DNA of 64,000 nucleotides from an uncultured Parasphingopyxis sp. (lineage in GTDB: Bacteria > Pseudomonadota > Alphaproteobacteria > Sphingomonadales > Sphingomonadaceae): NCBI RefSeq assembly GCF_937129435.1, contig NZ_CAKZNF010000082.1, positions 1 to 64,000 on the forward strand, given 5' to 3'. The position numbers were made by a program, and so were the translations under genes. Position 1 is the stretch's first letter, and each line of letters begins with the position of its first letter. Positions 18,273-26,353 of the stretch are shown here, piece after piece. The notes beneath the pieces were generated by a model. The model did no database searches. It worked only from the letters and a program-made list of their open reading frames with translations, and had not been told where the DNA came from.

Positions 18273-20531
18273 ATGAGCAAAGGCTCGAACGTCGAATTTT
18301 CCGAACGCGAAGCGTTGCTGTTCCACGCGGGCGACCGCCCCGGCAAGCTCGAAATCGTCGCGACCAAGCCGATGGCGACGCAGCGCGACCTCAGCCTCGC
18401 CTACTCGCCGGGCGTCGCCGTGCCCGTGCGCGCCATAGCCGAGGACCCGGCAGCGGCCTTCGATTACACCGCCAAGGGCAACCTCGTCGCCGTCATTTCG
18501 AACGGCACGGCGATTCTCGGGCTCGGCAATCTGGGGGCGCTCGCCTCCAAGCCGGTGATGGAAGGCAAGGCGGTGCTGTTCAAGCGCTTCGCCGATGTCG
18601 ATTCGATCGATCTCGAGGTCGACACCGAAGACGCGGACAAGTTCATCGCCGCGGTCGAAGTGCTCGAGCCGAGCTTCGGCGGCATCAATCTTGAAGATAT
18701 CGGCGCGCCCGAATGCTTCATCATCGAACAGGCGCTGAAGGAGCGGATGAACATTCCGGTCTTTCACGACGACCAGCACGGCACGGCGATCATCTCCGCC
18801 GCCGGCCTCATCAACGCGCTGCACCTGACGGGGCGCGACATCAAGGATTGCCGGATGGTCGTGAACGGCGCCGGTGCGGCCGCGATCGCCTGCACGGCTC
18901 TCATCAAGGCGATGGGGATGCCGCATGACCATGTGCTGATGTGCGACCGGTCGGGCGTCATCTATGTCGGCCGCGACAATGTCGACCAGTGGAAATCCGC
19001 CCATGCGGTCGAGACCGACAAGCGGACGCTGGAGGAAGCGCTCGACGGCGCGGACATCTTCCTCGGCCTTTCCGCCGCGGGCGCGCTGCCGGCCGAGTAT
19101 GTCATGAAAATGGCTGACAAGCCGATCATTTTCGCCATGGCGAACCCGGACCCGGAAATCACCCCGCCCGAAGCGCGCGAGGCGCGGCCCGATGCGATCA
19201 TCGCCACCGGGCGCTCGGATTATCCGAACCAGGTCAACAATGTGTTGGGCTTCCCCTTCATCTTCCGCGGCGCGCTCGATGTGCGCGCGACGACGATCAA
19301 CGAGGAAATGAAGATCGCCGCGGCCAACGCGATCGCCGAACTGGCGCGCGAACAGGTGCCCGAAGAGGTCGCCGCTGCATACGGTACCGCCCACAGCTTC
19401 GGGCCGGATTACATTATCCCGGCGCCCTTCGATCCGCGGCTGATGGAAGAGGTTTCGGCCGCCGTCGCACAGGCGGCGATGGATACCGGCGTCGCGCGCC
19501 AGCCGATCCTCGACATGGACGATTACCGGCACCGGCTGCGCTCGCGGCTCAACCCGACCAACGCCGTGCTCACTTCGGCGTTCGAACAGGCGCGCGCCCA
19601 GCCGCGCCGCGTGGTCTTCGCCGAGGGCGAGGAAGAGGTGGTGCTGCGCGCCGCGATCCAGTTCCGCGACGGCGGCTATGGGACGCCGGTACTGGTCGGG
19701 CGCGACGATGTGCCCGACCGGCTTCGCGAGCTTGGCGTCGAGGATCCCGACAGCTTCGAACTGCACAACAGCCGCAATTCGCCGCTCGTCGACAAGATGG
19801 TCGATCTGCTCTACGAACGGCTTCAGCGGCGCGGTTATCTCCGCCGCGATTGCGAGCGGATGGTCAACCAGGATCGCAATATCTTCGGCGCGCTGCTGCT
19901 CGCACTGGGCGAGGGCGATGTGATGATCACCGGCGTGACGCGGCAGTTTAACCAGTCGCTCAGCCAGGTCATGAAGGTGATCGATTCGAGCGAGGACCGC
20001 AGGCCCTTCGGCATCCACGTCCTGGTCGGCAAGAGCCACACCGTCTTCATGGCCGATACGACGATCAACGAGCGGCCCTCGCCAACCTTGCTTGCCGATA
20101 TCGCCGAACAGACCGCCGCCGTGGCGCGGCGCATGGGGCACGAGCCGCGCGTCGCCTTCCTGTCCTTCTCGACCTTCGGCAACCCGTCGGGGAACTGGCT
20201 CGAGAATATCCGCGAAGCGGTCGGAATCCTCGACGAACGCGGCGTCAGCTTCGAATATGAAGGCGAAATGGCGCCCGATGTCGCGCTCAACCCGAAGCTG
20301 ATGAAGAATTATCCGTTCAGCCGCCTCTCCGAACCGGCCAACGTTCTCGTCATGCCCGGTCTGCAATCGGCGAATCTGTCGGCCAAGCTGCTGCGCGAAC
20401 TGGGTGGCGATGCCGTGATCGGACCGATGCTCGTCGGCCTCGACAGCCCGGTGCAGATCGCGACCATGTCGGCCACGGCGAGCGAGCTGGTGACGCTGGC
20501 GGTACTCGCTGCGAGCGGAATTGCGCGGTAA
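18273..20531 (+). CDS. maeB: NADP-dependent malic enzyme with phosphotransacetylase-like domain
   Basis: A 752-residue MaeB-type malic enzyme, converting malate to pyruvate with CO2 release and NADPH formation. The N-terminal catalytic part has TQRDLSLAYSPGVA, FHDDQHGTA and VVNGAGAAAIA (nucleotide loop). From about residue 430 it carries a phosphate acetyltransferase-like domain that is inactive but regulatory in this class. The start has a GGGGAGG site. It is divergent from mutS and convergent with bamE, with two palindromic repeats between the stops. Confidence 0.96.
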   Translation: MSKGSNVEFSEREALLFHAGDRPGKLEIVATKPMATQRDLSLAYSPGVAVPVRAIAEDPAAAFDYTAKGNLVAVISNGTAILGLGNLGALASKPVMEGKAVLFKRFADVDSIDLEVDTEDADKFIAAVEVLEPSFGGINLEDIGAPECFIIEQALKERMNIPVFHDDQHGTAIISAAGLINALHLTGRDIKDCRMVVNGAGAAAIACTALIKAMGMPHDHVLMCDRSGVIYVGRDNVDQWKSAHAVETDKRTLEEALDGADIFLGLSAAGALPAEYVMKMADKPIIFAMANPDPEITPPEAREARPDAIIATGRSDYPNQVNNVLGFPFIFRGALDVRATTINEEMKIAAANAIAELAREQVPEEVAAAYGTAHSFGPDYIIPAPFDPRLMEEVSAAVAQAAMDTGVARQPILDMDDYRHRLRSRLNPTNAVLTSAFEQARAQPRRVVFAEGEEEVVLRAAIQFRDGGYGTPVLVGRDDVPDRLRELGVEDPDSFELHNSRNSPLVDKMVDLLYERLQRRGYLRRDCERMVNQDRNIFGALLLALGEGDVMITGVTRQFNQSLSQVMKVIDSSEDRRPFGIHVLVGKSHTVFMADTTINERPSPTLLADIAEQTAAVARRMGHEPRVAFLSFSTFGNPSGNWLENIREAVGILDERGVSFEYEGEMAPDVALNPKLMKNYPFSRLSEPANVLVMPGLQSANLSAKLLRELGGDAVIGPMLVGLDSPVQIATMSATASELVTLAVLAASGIAR

Positions 20532-20534
20532 ATC

Positions 20535-20569
20535 GTCAGAAAATTCCTAGCGGAATTTCGCCGCACCGG
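20535..20569. repeat. GTCAGA cloverleaf repeat, terminal fragment
   Basis: A 35-base piece beginning GTCAGA four bases after the maeB stop. It holds one hairpin (AAATTCC, loop TAGC, GGAATTT) and then CGCCGCACC, the start of a central arm; the rest is missing. It matches the reverse of the right end of the copy at 61283. Confidence 0.75.
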
Positions 20570-20578
20570 GATTAGTTC

Positions 20579-20712
20579 GTCAGACTCGACCTGTCGGTCG
20601 AGCGCCGCACCAGCCCGCACCCCCACCCGGCCTCCCACTGAGTATATCCTGGATGGGAGGCCGGGTGGGGGTGCGGGCTGGTGCGGCGATTTCCCGAAAG
20701 GGAAATTCTGAC
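20579..20712. repeat. GTCAGA cloverleaf repeat, full copy
   Basis: A 134-base element running from GTCAGA to TCTGAC. It has a left hairpin CTCGACC-TGTC-GGTCGAG and a right hairpin ATTTCCC-GAAA-GGGAAAT. The 35-base perfect central arms start with CGCCGCACCAGCCCGCACCC and its complement, around an ACTGAGTATATCCTGGA-type loop. It ends three bases before the bamE stop, in the maeB/bamE convergent gap. Confidence 0.92.
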
Positions 20713-20715
20713 AAA

Positions 20716-21222
20716 CTAACGCCCGTTCGGATTATCCGCCGTTGTGCCGGCCTCGCCCGTCGCACCGAGCGCGCCGATATTCCCGAACAGTTCCTGGAAG
20801 AAGCCGCGATTTCGGCCGAGCGTCGGCGTTTCCTCGCCATACGGGTCGATCGAGGCGATCTGGTCCATGCCGATATGGTCGACGGCGGCGACATTGCCCT
20901 GGCCATCGAAGCTGACGGCAAGAATGTCCTGCGCCACCGGGCTTGGCCGGGCATAGCCGAGCTGCCGGGTGTCACGCGACACATAATACCAGGTTGGCTC
21001 TTCGCCTGGCCGGTTGAACTGGCTGGTGAAGGTCGGCCGGCCGAGCGTTGCCTGGACAGAGGCGCGGTTGTCGACCGCCGGCTGGATCGAATCGGTCAGC
21101 ACGCGTTCGCCGATATAACCGACATGATGGCCGGTACGGCTGCAGCCGCTGGCAAGCAGGCCGGTGGCGGCGAGAAGCGCGACGGTCGCGACAAAGGCGG
21201 GGCGCCGTGACGAAGCGGCCAT
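20716..21222 (-). CDS. bamE: outer-membrane assembly lipoprotein BamE (SmpA/OmlA)
   Basis: A 168-residue lipoprotein of the SmpA/OmlA family, part of the BAM complex that inserts outer-membrane proteins. The signal peptide ends in the lipobox LLASGC. The conserved core includes LGRPTFTSQF, EEPTWYYVSRDTRQLGY and VSFDGQGNV. The start at 21222 has an AAGGAG site; a much longer in-frame extension upstream is arginine-rich and not used. It is divergent from the cytochrome bc1 chaperone gene, a common alphaproteobacterial order. Confidence 0.93.
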   Translation of the reverse strand: MAASSRRPAFVATVALLAATGLLASGCSRTGHHVGYIGERVLTDSIQPAVDNRASVQATLGRPTFTSQFNRPGEEPTWYYVSRDTRQLGYARPSPVAQDILAVSFDGQGNVAAVDHIGMDQIASIDPYGEETPTLGRNRGFFQELFGNIGALGATGEAGTTADNPNGR

Positions 21223-21341
21223 GAAAATCTCCTTACGCGCAATGGCGTTGAACACGCGCCCTATCCGGGCGACCATTGCATCAGCGTGAATGGCGCTCAA
21301 TATGCCGAAGGGCAGGGCCAAGGCAAGATGGAGCCGCACGA

Positions 21342-21872
21342 ATGAAGCGATTGCGCGAAAAACTGTTCGGAGGAGCGAAGCGTCGCGCCGCGCTGGAACC
21401 GGCCTATGCCGCCATCGTCGCGCATGGCCGCGACCCCGGCTGGTATCGGCATGGGGGCGTGCCCGACACCACCGACGGCCGGTTCGACATGCTCGCCGCG
21501 ATTCTCGCGCTGGTGCTGATCCGATTGGAGGCCGAGGGCGAGCGCCATGCCGAGGCATCGGTGCTGCTCACCGAGCTGTTCATCGACGATATGGACGGGC
21601 AGCTGCGCCAATCGGGCTTCGGCGACGTCGTCGTCGGCAAGCGCGTCGGCAAGCTGATCGGGGCGCTTGGCGGGCGAATCGGCGCCTATCGCGAGGCATT
21701 CTCGGGCAATGACACGCTCCGCGAGGCGATGGCGCGCAATCTGCATCGCGGCGTCGAGCCCGAAGCGGAGGCTATCGACTATGCCGAAAAGCGTCTCCAA
21801 GCGTTCCACGATGCGCTTGCCGCCCAGGACGCCGAACGCTGCCTCGCCGGCGAATTGCCGCCCCTCGCATGA
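21342..21872 (+). CDS. ubiquinol-cytochrome c chaperone family protein
   Basis: A 176-residue homologue of the mitochondrial Cbp3 assembly chaperone for the cytochrome bc1 complex. Family landmarks are YAAIVAHGRDPGWYRHGGVPD near the start and LTELFIDDMDGQLRQSGFGD in the middle. It probably helps assembly or translation of cytochrome b. ATG 21342 is chosen because the family begins close to this lysine/arginine-rich start. It overlaps yceD by four bases (ATGA). Confidence 0.9.
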   Translation: MKRLREKLFGGAKRRAALEPAYAAIVAHGRDPGWYRHGGVPDTTDGRFDMLAAILALVLIRLEAEGERHAEASVLLTELFIDDMDGQLRQSGFGDVVVGKRVGKLIGALGGRIGAYREAFSGNDTLREAMARNLHRGVEPEAEAIDYAEKRLQAFHDALAAQDAERCLAGELPPLA

Positions 21873-22417
21873 CGGCGCCCGAATTCTCTCGCCCGCATCC
21901 CGTTCGCCTCATCCATGCCGCGCCGGAAGGCCTGTCGATTGAGGCCGATGCCGACGAGCGGACGGCGCTGGCCGAACGATTCGGGCTGGTGTCGCTCGAT
22001 GCATTGTCGGCCGATCTGACGATGCAGCGCGAGGAGACCGGCCTTATGGTGCGCGGAACCGTCCGGGCCGCCGTGCAGCAGGCCTGCGTCGTCACCGGCG
22101 ATCCCGTTGCATCGGACATCGACGAGACCTTCGCCTTGCGCTTCTTGCCCGAAAGCGATCGTCCGGCATCGGACGAGGAGGAGATCGAGCTCGACGATGC
22201 CGATTGCGATACGGTGTTCTACCAAGGCGACAGCATCGATCTCGGCGAAGCGGCGGCGCAGACGATGGCGCTCGCACTCGATCCCTTTCCCCGCGCGGCG
22301 GGCGCGGACGAGGCGGCGCGCGAGGCCGGAATCCTGAGTGAGGAGGCGGCGAAACCCGACGGGCCCTTTGCCGCGCTGGCCAAGCTCAAGGGCGATGGCG
22401 ACGACGCGGCTTCTTGA
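21869..22417 (+). CDS. yceD: YceD/DUF177 family protein
   Basis: A 182-residue YceD-family protein, linked in other bacteria to 23S rRNA accumulation and 50S assembly. It has the family core with CVVTGDPVASDIDETFALRF and the acidic DEEEIELDDADCDTVFY segment. The start overlaps the chaperone gene. In many proteobacteria yceD is followed by rpmF or plsX-fabH; here it is followed by an unrelated sulfurtransferase-like gene, so the usual order is broken. Confidence 0.88.
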   Translation: MTAPEFSRPHPVRLIHAAPEGLSIEADADERTALAERFGLVSLDALSADLTMQREETGLMVRGTVRAAVQQACVVTGDPVASDIDETFALRFLPESDRPASDEEEIELDDADCDTVFYQGDSIDLGEAAAQTMALALDPFPRAAGADEAAREAGILSEEAAKPDGPFAALAKLKGDGDDAAS

Positions 22418-22451
22418 CGCAGGCCCGGCACCGGGCGCATGAGCCTTGCCC

Positions 22452-22880
22452 ATGTTCAAGACGCTATCCGATACGATGCTTGCATCGCCGCAGATCACGC
22501 CCGATCAGGTCGCCGAGGCCGCGTCCCAGGGCGTAACCCTGATCGTCAACAACCGGCCCGAGGGCGAGTCTCCCGACCAGCCCGCCGGCGCCGCGATCGA
22601 GGCGGCGGCGCGCGATGCCGGGATCGGCTATGTCGCAATCCCCGTCACCCATGCCGGCTTCTCGCTGCCGCAAGTCGAGATGATGAAGGAAGCGCTGTCC
22701 GGGAATGACGGCAAGACGCTCGCCTTCTGCCGCTCGGGCACCCGCTCGACGCTGTTATGGGCGCTGGCCCGCACGCATGAGGGCGAGGATCCCGATGCGA
22801 TCGAAGCCGCGGCGGCCAAGGCCGGATACGATGTGGCGCCCGTCCGATCGATCATGGACGCCTTTCACGCGGCGGCCTGA
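22452..22880 (+). CDS. TIGR01244-family sulfurtransferase/phosphatase-like protein
   Basis: A 142-residue protein of the family found as the N-terminal domain of beta-lactamase-like persulfide hydrolases (Blh). It has a dual-specificity-phosphatase-like fold with the loop FCRSGTRS carrying the catalytic cysteine. Such proteins may handle sulfide or persulfide. The start at 22452 is chosen over a TTG two codons upstream. It stands alone here, without the metallo-hydrolase domain. Confidence 0.8.
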   Translation: MFKTLSDTMLASPQITPDQVAEAASQGVTLIVNNRPEGESPDQPAGAAIEAAARDAGIGYVAIPVTHAGFSLPQVEMMKEALSGNDGKTLAFCRSGTRSTLLWALARTHEGEDPDAIEAAAAKAGYDVAPVRSIMDAFHAAA

Positions 22881-22904
22881 CCCGATGACCCGGCGGCGTT
22901 CCTC

Positions 22905-23303
22905 ATGAACTGGATCGTCCTCGGCGCGTCGCTTGCTGCAGTCTTCGTGGTCGCCGCGATTGCGCTGGCGCTCGGGCTGGGGCGCGGCGCCCAGCTTGGC
23001 GAACGCGAGCGCGTTTTTGCGATGGCGCGCGACTTTCATAGCGGTTTCCGGCCGGTCGACGCGGCCATTGATGGCAACGACCGGGCCGCGTTTGTCCGGG
23101 GTGATGACGGCGATTTCGTGCTGCTGAAGCTCCACGGCGTTCATGGTGCCGGGCGCTATTTTGCGGCAACGCCCTCGCTGGAGTCGAAAGGCGGCACGCT
23201 GCTCGTGCAGACCGGCGAGCGCATGTTCGGAACGGTAGCCATCGATGTCGGCGCGGACGAGGCACGACGCTGGGCCGGGAAGCGGGAGGCGGCCCATGCC
23301 TGA
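22905..23303 (+). CDS. hypothetical membrane-anchored protein, 132 aa
   Basis: The product has one N-terminal transmembrane segment (WIVLGASLAAVFVVAAIALA) followed by a soluble domain of about 105 residues with many short beta-like stretches (FVLLKLHGVHGAG, GGTLLVQTGERMFG). No family is recognised. Its stop overlaps the start of the sterol-desaturase-family gene by eight bases, so the two are likely co-translated and may act together. Confidence 0.7.
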   Translation: MNWIVLGASLAAVFVVAAIALALGLGRGAQLGERERVFAMARDFHSGFRPVDAAIDGNDRAAFVRGDDGDFVLLKLHGVHGAGRYFAATPSLESKGGTLLVQTGERMFGTVAIDVGADEARRWAGKREAAHA

Positions 23304-24192
23304 AATGCTCCCCGATCCCGTCCAATATGCGATTCCCGCATTCATCATCCTGATTCTCGTGGAGATGCTGATCGCCCGGCGCGTTGATGCCTCGCGCTAC
23401 GAGCCGAAGGACACGCTGACATCGCTGCTGCTCGGCACGGGATCGACGGTGGCCGGCGCATTGGCGGGCGGTGCGGTGGTGGCGCTTGCGGTCTGGCTGT
23501 CGCAATTCCGGTTGTTCGAGATCGGCTATGTCTGGTGGGCTTGGATCGCCGTCTTCCTGCTCGACGACCTTGCCTATTACGTCTTCCACCGGCTGGCGCA
23601 CCGCGTCCGCTGGTTCTGGGCCAGCCATGTCATCCACCATTCGAGCCAGCATTATAACCTCTCCACCGCGCTGCGGCAGACATGGACGGGGTTCTTCTCG
23701 CTGAGCTTCGCCTTCTCGCTGCCGATCGTGCTCATCGGCTTTCCGGTTCCGATGCTGCTCTTCGCTAGCGGAGTGAACCTGATCTACCAGTTCTGGATCC
23801 ATACCGAGGCGGTCGGCCGGATGCCGCGCTGGTTCGAGGCGGTGTTCAACACGCCCTCGCACCACCGCGTCCACCACGCCACCAACCCGCGCTATCTCGA
23901 CCGCAACTATGCCGGAATGCTGATCATCTGGGATCGGATGTTCGGCACCTACGAGCGTGAACGCGACGACGACCGTCCCCGCTACGGCATCATCAAGAAT
24001 CTCGGCAGCTTCAACCTGCTCTGGGCGGCGACGCACGAATGGATCGGCATGGCGAAGGACGTGCTGACCATCCCCGGTTGGCGCAACAAGCTCGGCTATC
24101 TCTTCGGCCCGCCCGGCTGGAGCCATGACGGCTCGCGCGACACCAGCGATACGATCAAGGCGCGGTGGCGGGATGGCGCTGAGAGTGAATAG
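23296..24192 (+). CDS. sterol desaturase / fatty acid hydroxylase family protein
   Basis: A 298-residue membrane di-iron enzyme of the fatty-acid hydroxylase superfamily. Histidine clusters HRLAH, HVIHHSSQH and HHRVHH supply the iron ligands, between helices such as YVWWAWIAVFLLDDLAYYVF. Bacterial members hydroxylate sterols, hopanoids, carotenoids or sphingolipid acyl chains; the substrate here is not known. It overlaps genes on both sides. Confidence 0.9.
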   Translation: MPEMLPDPVQYAIPAFIILILVEMLIARRVDASRYEPKDTLTSLLLGTGSTVAGALAGGAVVALAVWLSQFRLFEIGYVWWAWIAVFLLDDLAYYVFHRLAHRVRWFWASHVIHHSSQHYNLSTALRQTWTGFFSLSFAFSLPIVLIGFPVPMLLFASGVNLIYQFWIHTEAVGRMPRWFEAVFNTPSHHRVHHATNPRYLDRNYAGMLIIWDRMFGTYERERDDDRPRYGIIKNLGSFNLLWAATHEWIGMAKDVLTIPGWRNKLGYLFGPPGWSHDGSRDTSDTIKARWRDGAESE

Positions 24193-24472
24193 GGAAATCC
24201 TGCTCCACCCGGCGCAATGGGGAACTGCCGGGGACTTTTACCACGAACTCCTGACAGCCCTGGAAGCGCCGGAATGGCATGGCCAGAATATGGATACTGT
24301 CGCGGACTCGCTTGTAGGCGGGCAGGTTAATGGTGTGGAACCGCCATTCACGATCCTTCTCTATCAAGCAGCCGATGTCCCCGGATTCGCGGCTCGCCTG
24401 ATCAAGCAATTAGAAGCAATTGCCTCGGAAGCAACTGCATCGGGCAGGCCCATCAGCGTGCAGCGTCGATAA
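24173..24472 (+). CDS. barstar-family protein (ribonuclease-inhibitor fold)
   Basis: A 99-residue barstar homologue; barstar is the inhibitor of the ribonuclease barnase. The hallmark EAPEWHGQNMDTVADSLVGG corresponds to barstar's barnase-facing helix (YGNNLDALWD type). No ribonuclease gene is beside it. Its start lies inside the end of the preceding desaturase-family gene (20-base overlap). Confidence 0.8.
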   Translation: MALRVNREILLHPAQWGTAGDFYHELLTALEAPEWHGQNMDTVADSLVGGQVNGVEPPFTILLYQAADVPGFAARLIKQLEAIASEATASGRPISVQRR

Positions 24473-24502
24473 AAAAAGGCCGGGGTGTTGCCACCCCGGC
24501 CC
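24471..24502 (-). terminator. Rho-independent terminator of glnK-amtB
   Basis: Read on the minus strand, GGCCGGGGTG pairs with CACCCCGGCC and is followed by seven T residues, 24 bases beyond the amtB stop. It also separates amtB from the convergent barstar gene. Confidence 0.85.
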
Positions 24503-24525
24503 AGTCATTCGCAGGAACGAACCTC

Positions 24526-25863
24526 CTAATAATTGTAAGCGCGTTCGCCATGTTCGGCGAGGTCGAGGCCTTCGCGTTCGGCCTCTTCGCTCACCCTGCC
24601 GCCGGTGACGGCCTTGGCGATGAACGCTGCGATGGCGCTGCCGGCGGCAGCCCAGCCGATCGCGACGGCGACGGCGACGATCTGAACCCAGACCTGCGCG
24701 CCCATGGCCGTCGACCCATCGCCCGGCCCGCCGAACATCGGCTGGTAGACGATGCCGGTGCCGATGGCGCCGACGATGCCGCCGATGCCATGGATGCCGA
24801 AGGCGTCGAGCGAGTCGTCATAACCGAGCTTCGGCTTCAGCTTCGCAACGCAGATGAAGCAGACGATCGAGGCGATTGCGCCGAGGCAAATTGCCCCGAA
24901 CGGCCCCGAATTGCCGGCTGCCGGCGTGACCGCGACCAGACCGGCGATGATGCCCGAACAGAAGCCGAGCGCCGATCCCTTGCGGCCGGTGACCGCTTCG
25001 GCGAGCATCCAGAACAGGCCTGCCGAAGCCGTGGCGACGAAGGTGTTGATCATTGCCAGCCCCGCCGTGCCGTCGGCTTCGAGTTCCGAACCGGCATTGA
25101 AGCCGAACCAGCCGACCCAGAGCAGGCCGGTGCCGATCATCGTCATCGTCAGCGAGTGCGGGGGCATCGGCTCGGTCGGATAGCCCGTCCGCTTGCCGAA
25201 GATCATCGCCGCAACCAGCGCCGAAACGCCGGCGTTGATGTGAACGACCGTGCCGCCGGCAAAGTCCAGCGCCCCCATCTCGAAGAGATAGCCGCCGCCG
25301 GCCCAGACCATGTGGGCGATCGGGAAATAGACGATCGTCAGCCAGATGATGGTGAAGACCATCACGGCGGCGAATTTCGTGCGTTCGACGATACCGCCGA
25401 GCACGAGGGCCGCGGTAATCGCCGCGAAGGTCATCTGGAAACTGATGAAGACATATTCGGAGATGACCTCGTCGGAGAAGGTCGCCGCCGTGCTGTCGGG
25501 CGTCGTCTGCGCGAGAAACAGGTTGCCCCAGCTGAAGAAGGCGTTGCCTTCGGGGCCGAACGCCGTGCTGTAACCGTAGATCACCCAGATGAGCATCGCG
25601 ACCGCGGCAACCGCGCCAACCTGCGTCATCGTCGAAAGCATGTTCTTGGTGCGCGTCAGGCCGCCATAGAAGAGGGCGAGGCCCGGCAGGATCATGAGCA
25701 GGACGAGGATCGTCGCCGTCATCATCCACGCATTGTTGCCCGGATTGGGCACCGGATCGGCGGCCGCCGTTTCGGCGACGGCTTCCGCCGCCTCCTGCGC
25801 CCACGCCGGGGCGGCGGCGAAAGCGGTGATGCCCGCCGCGGTAAGTTTGGTGAGAATTCGCAT
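24526..25863 (-). CDS. amtB: ammonium transporter AmtB
   Basis: A 445-residue ammonium channel with a signal peptide and eleven predicted helices. Family motifs include ILPGLALFYGGLTR and the twin conducting histidines in GGTVVHINAG and DAFGIHGIGG. It is translated downstream of glnK with only 16 bases between, the near-universal pairing in which GlnK plugs AmtB when nitrogen is plentiful. Confidence 0.97.
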   Translation of the reverse strand: MRILTKLTAAGITAFAAAPAWAQEAAEAVAETAAADPVPNPGNNAWMMTATILVLLMILPGLALFYGGLTRTKNMLSTMTQVGAVAAVAMLIWVIYGYSTAFGPEGNAFFSWGNLFLAQTTPDSTAATFSDEVISEYVFISFQMTFAAITAALVLGGIVERTKFAAVMVFTIIWLTIVYFPIAHMVWAGGGYLFEMGALDFAGGTVVHINAGVSALVAAMIFGKRTGYPTEPMPPHSLTMTMIGTGLLWVGWFGFNAGSELEADGTAGLAMINTFVATASAGLFWMLAEAVTGRKGSALGFCSGIIAGLVAVTPAAGNSGPFGAICLGAIASIVCFICVAKLKPKLGYDDSLDAFGIHGIGGIVGAIGTGIVYQPMFGGPGDGSTAMGAQVWVQIVAVAVAIGWAAAGSAIAAFIAKAVTGGRVSEEAEREGLDLAEHGERAYNY

Positions 25864-25879
25864 GCTGACCCCCTGGTTC

Positions 25880-26218
25880 CTAAAGCGCGGTTTCGTCGGT
25901 TTCGCCCGTGCGGATGCGCAGCGCGCCGCCGACGTCGAGCGTGAAGATCTTGCCGTCTCCGATCGAATCGGTCTTGGCGGCGGCGGCGATCGTTTCGACG
26001 ACGCGCGGGGCGAGATCGTCGGCGACCACCGTTTCGATACGGATTTTCGGCACCATGTTGGTGGCGTATTCCGCGCCGCGATAGACTTCGGTCTGGCCCT
26101 TCTGCCGACCGAAGCCTTTGACTTCGATGGCGGTCATGCCTTGGACGCCCACGCTGGAGAGCGCTTCGCGCACTTCGTCCAGTTTGAACGGTTTGATGAT
26201 AGCGATGATGAGTTTCAT
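25880..26218 (-). CDS. glnK: nitrogen regulatory protein PII (GlnK)
   Basis: A 112-residue PII signal protein. The T-loop holds the uridylylation site Tyr51 in VYRGAEYATNMVPK, and the B- and C-loop signatures (GDGKIFTLDVGGALRIRTGE) are complete. It binds ATP/ADP and 2-oxoglutarate, is modified by GlnD and controls AmtB. The start with MKLIIAIIKPFKL is the family start. I looked for a sigma-54 (-24/-12) promoter upstream and did not see a convincing one. Confidence 0.97.
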   Translation of the reverse strand: MKLIIAIIKPFKLDEVREALSSVGVQGMTAIEVKGFGRQKGQTEVYRGAEYATNMVPKIRIETVVADDLAPRVVETIAAAAKTDSIGDGKIFTLDVGGALRIRTGETDETAL

Positions 26219-26353
26219 ACTGCCTCCCTTGCCGGACAAGGATGCTGCAGCGCAAAAAGATTGTCAAATGCTAAAAGTACGAGAAACGGGGATTGTAACG
26301 CAATTATATTACGCGAAAATGACCAAACGACCCGAAAACATTGCCATTTAGCC

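Noticed and set aside
17952..20366. 804-codon minus-strand frame opposite maeB
   Set aside because: Shadow of the malic enzyme coding strand; it also runs into mutS and has no recognisable domain.
20579..20712. Cloverleaf repeat considered as an insertion sequence or Rho-independent terminator only
   Set aside because: It has no coding capacity, so it is not an autonomous insertion sequence. The long stem is not followed by a T run, and the side-hairpins would be unexplained by a simple terminator.
24173..24472. Barstar gene as part of a toxin-antitoxin pair
   Set aside because: No barnase-like or other small ribonuclease frame is found next to it; the preceding gene is a membrane hydroxylase.
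26219..26353. Possible sigma-54 promoter upstream of glnK
   Set aside because: glnK-amtB is often NtrC/sigma-54 controlled, but no TGGCAC-N5-TTGCA type match was seen on the correct strand.
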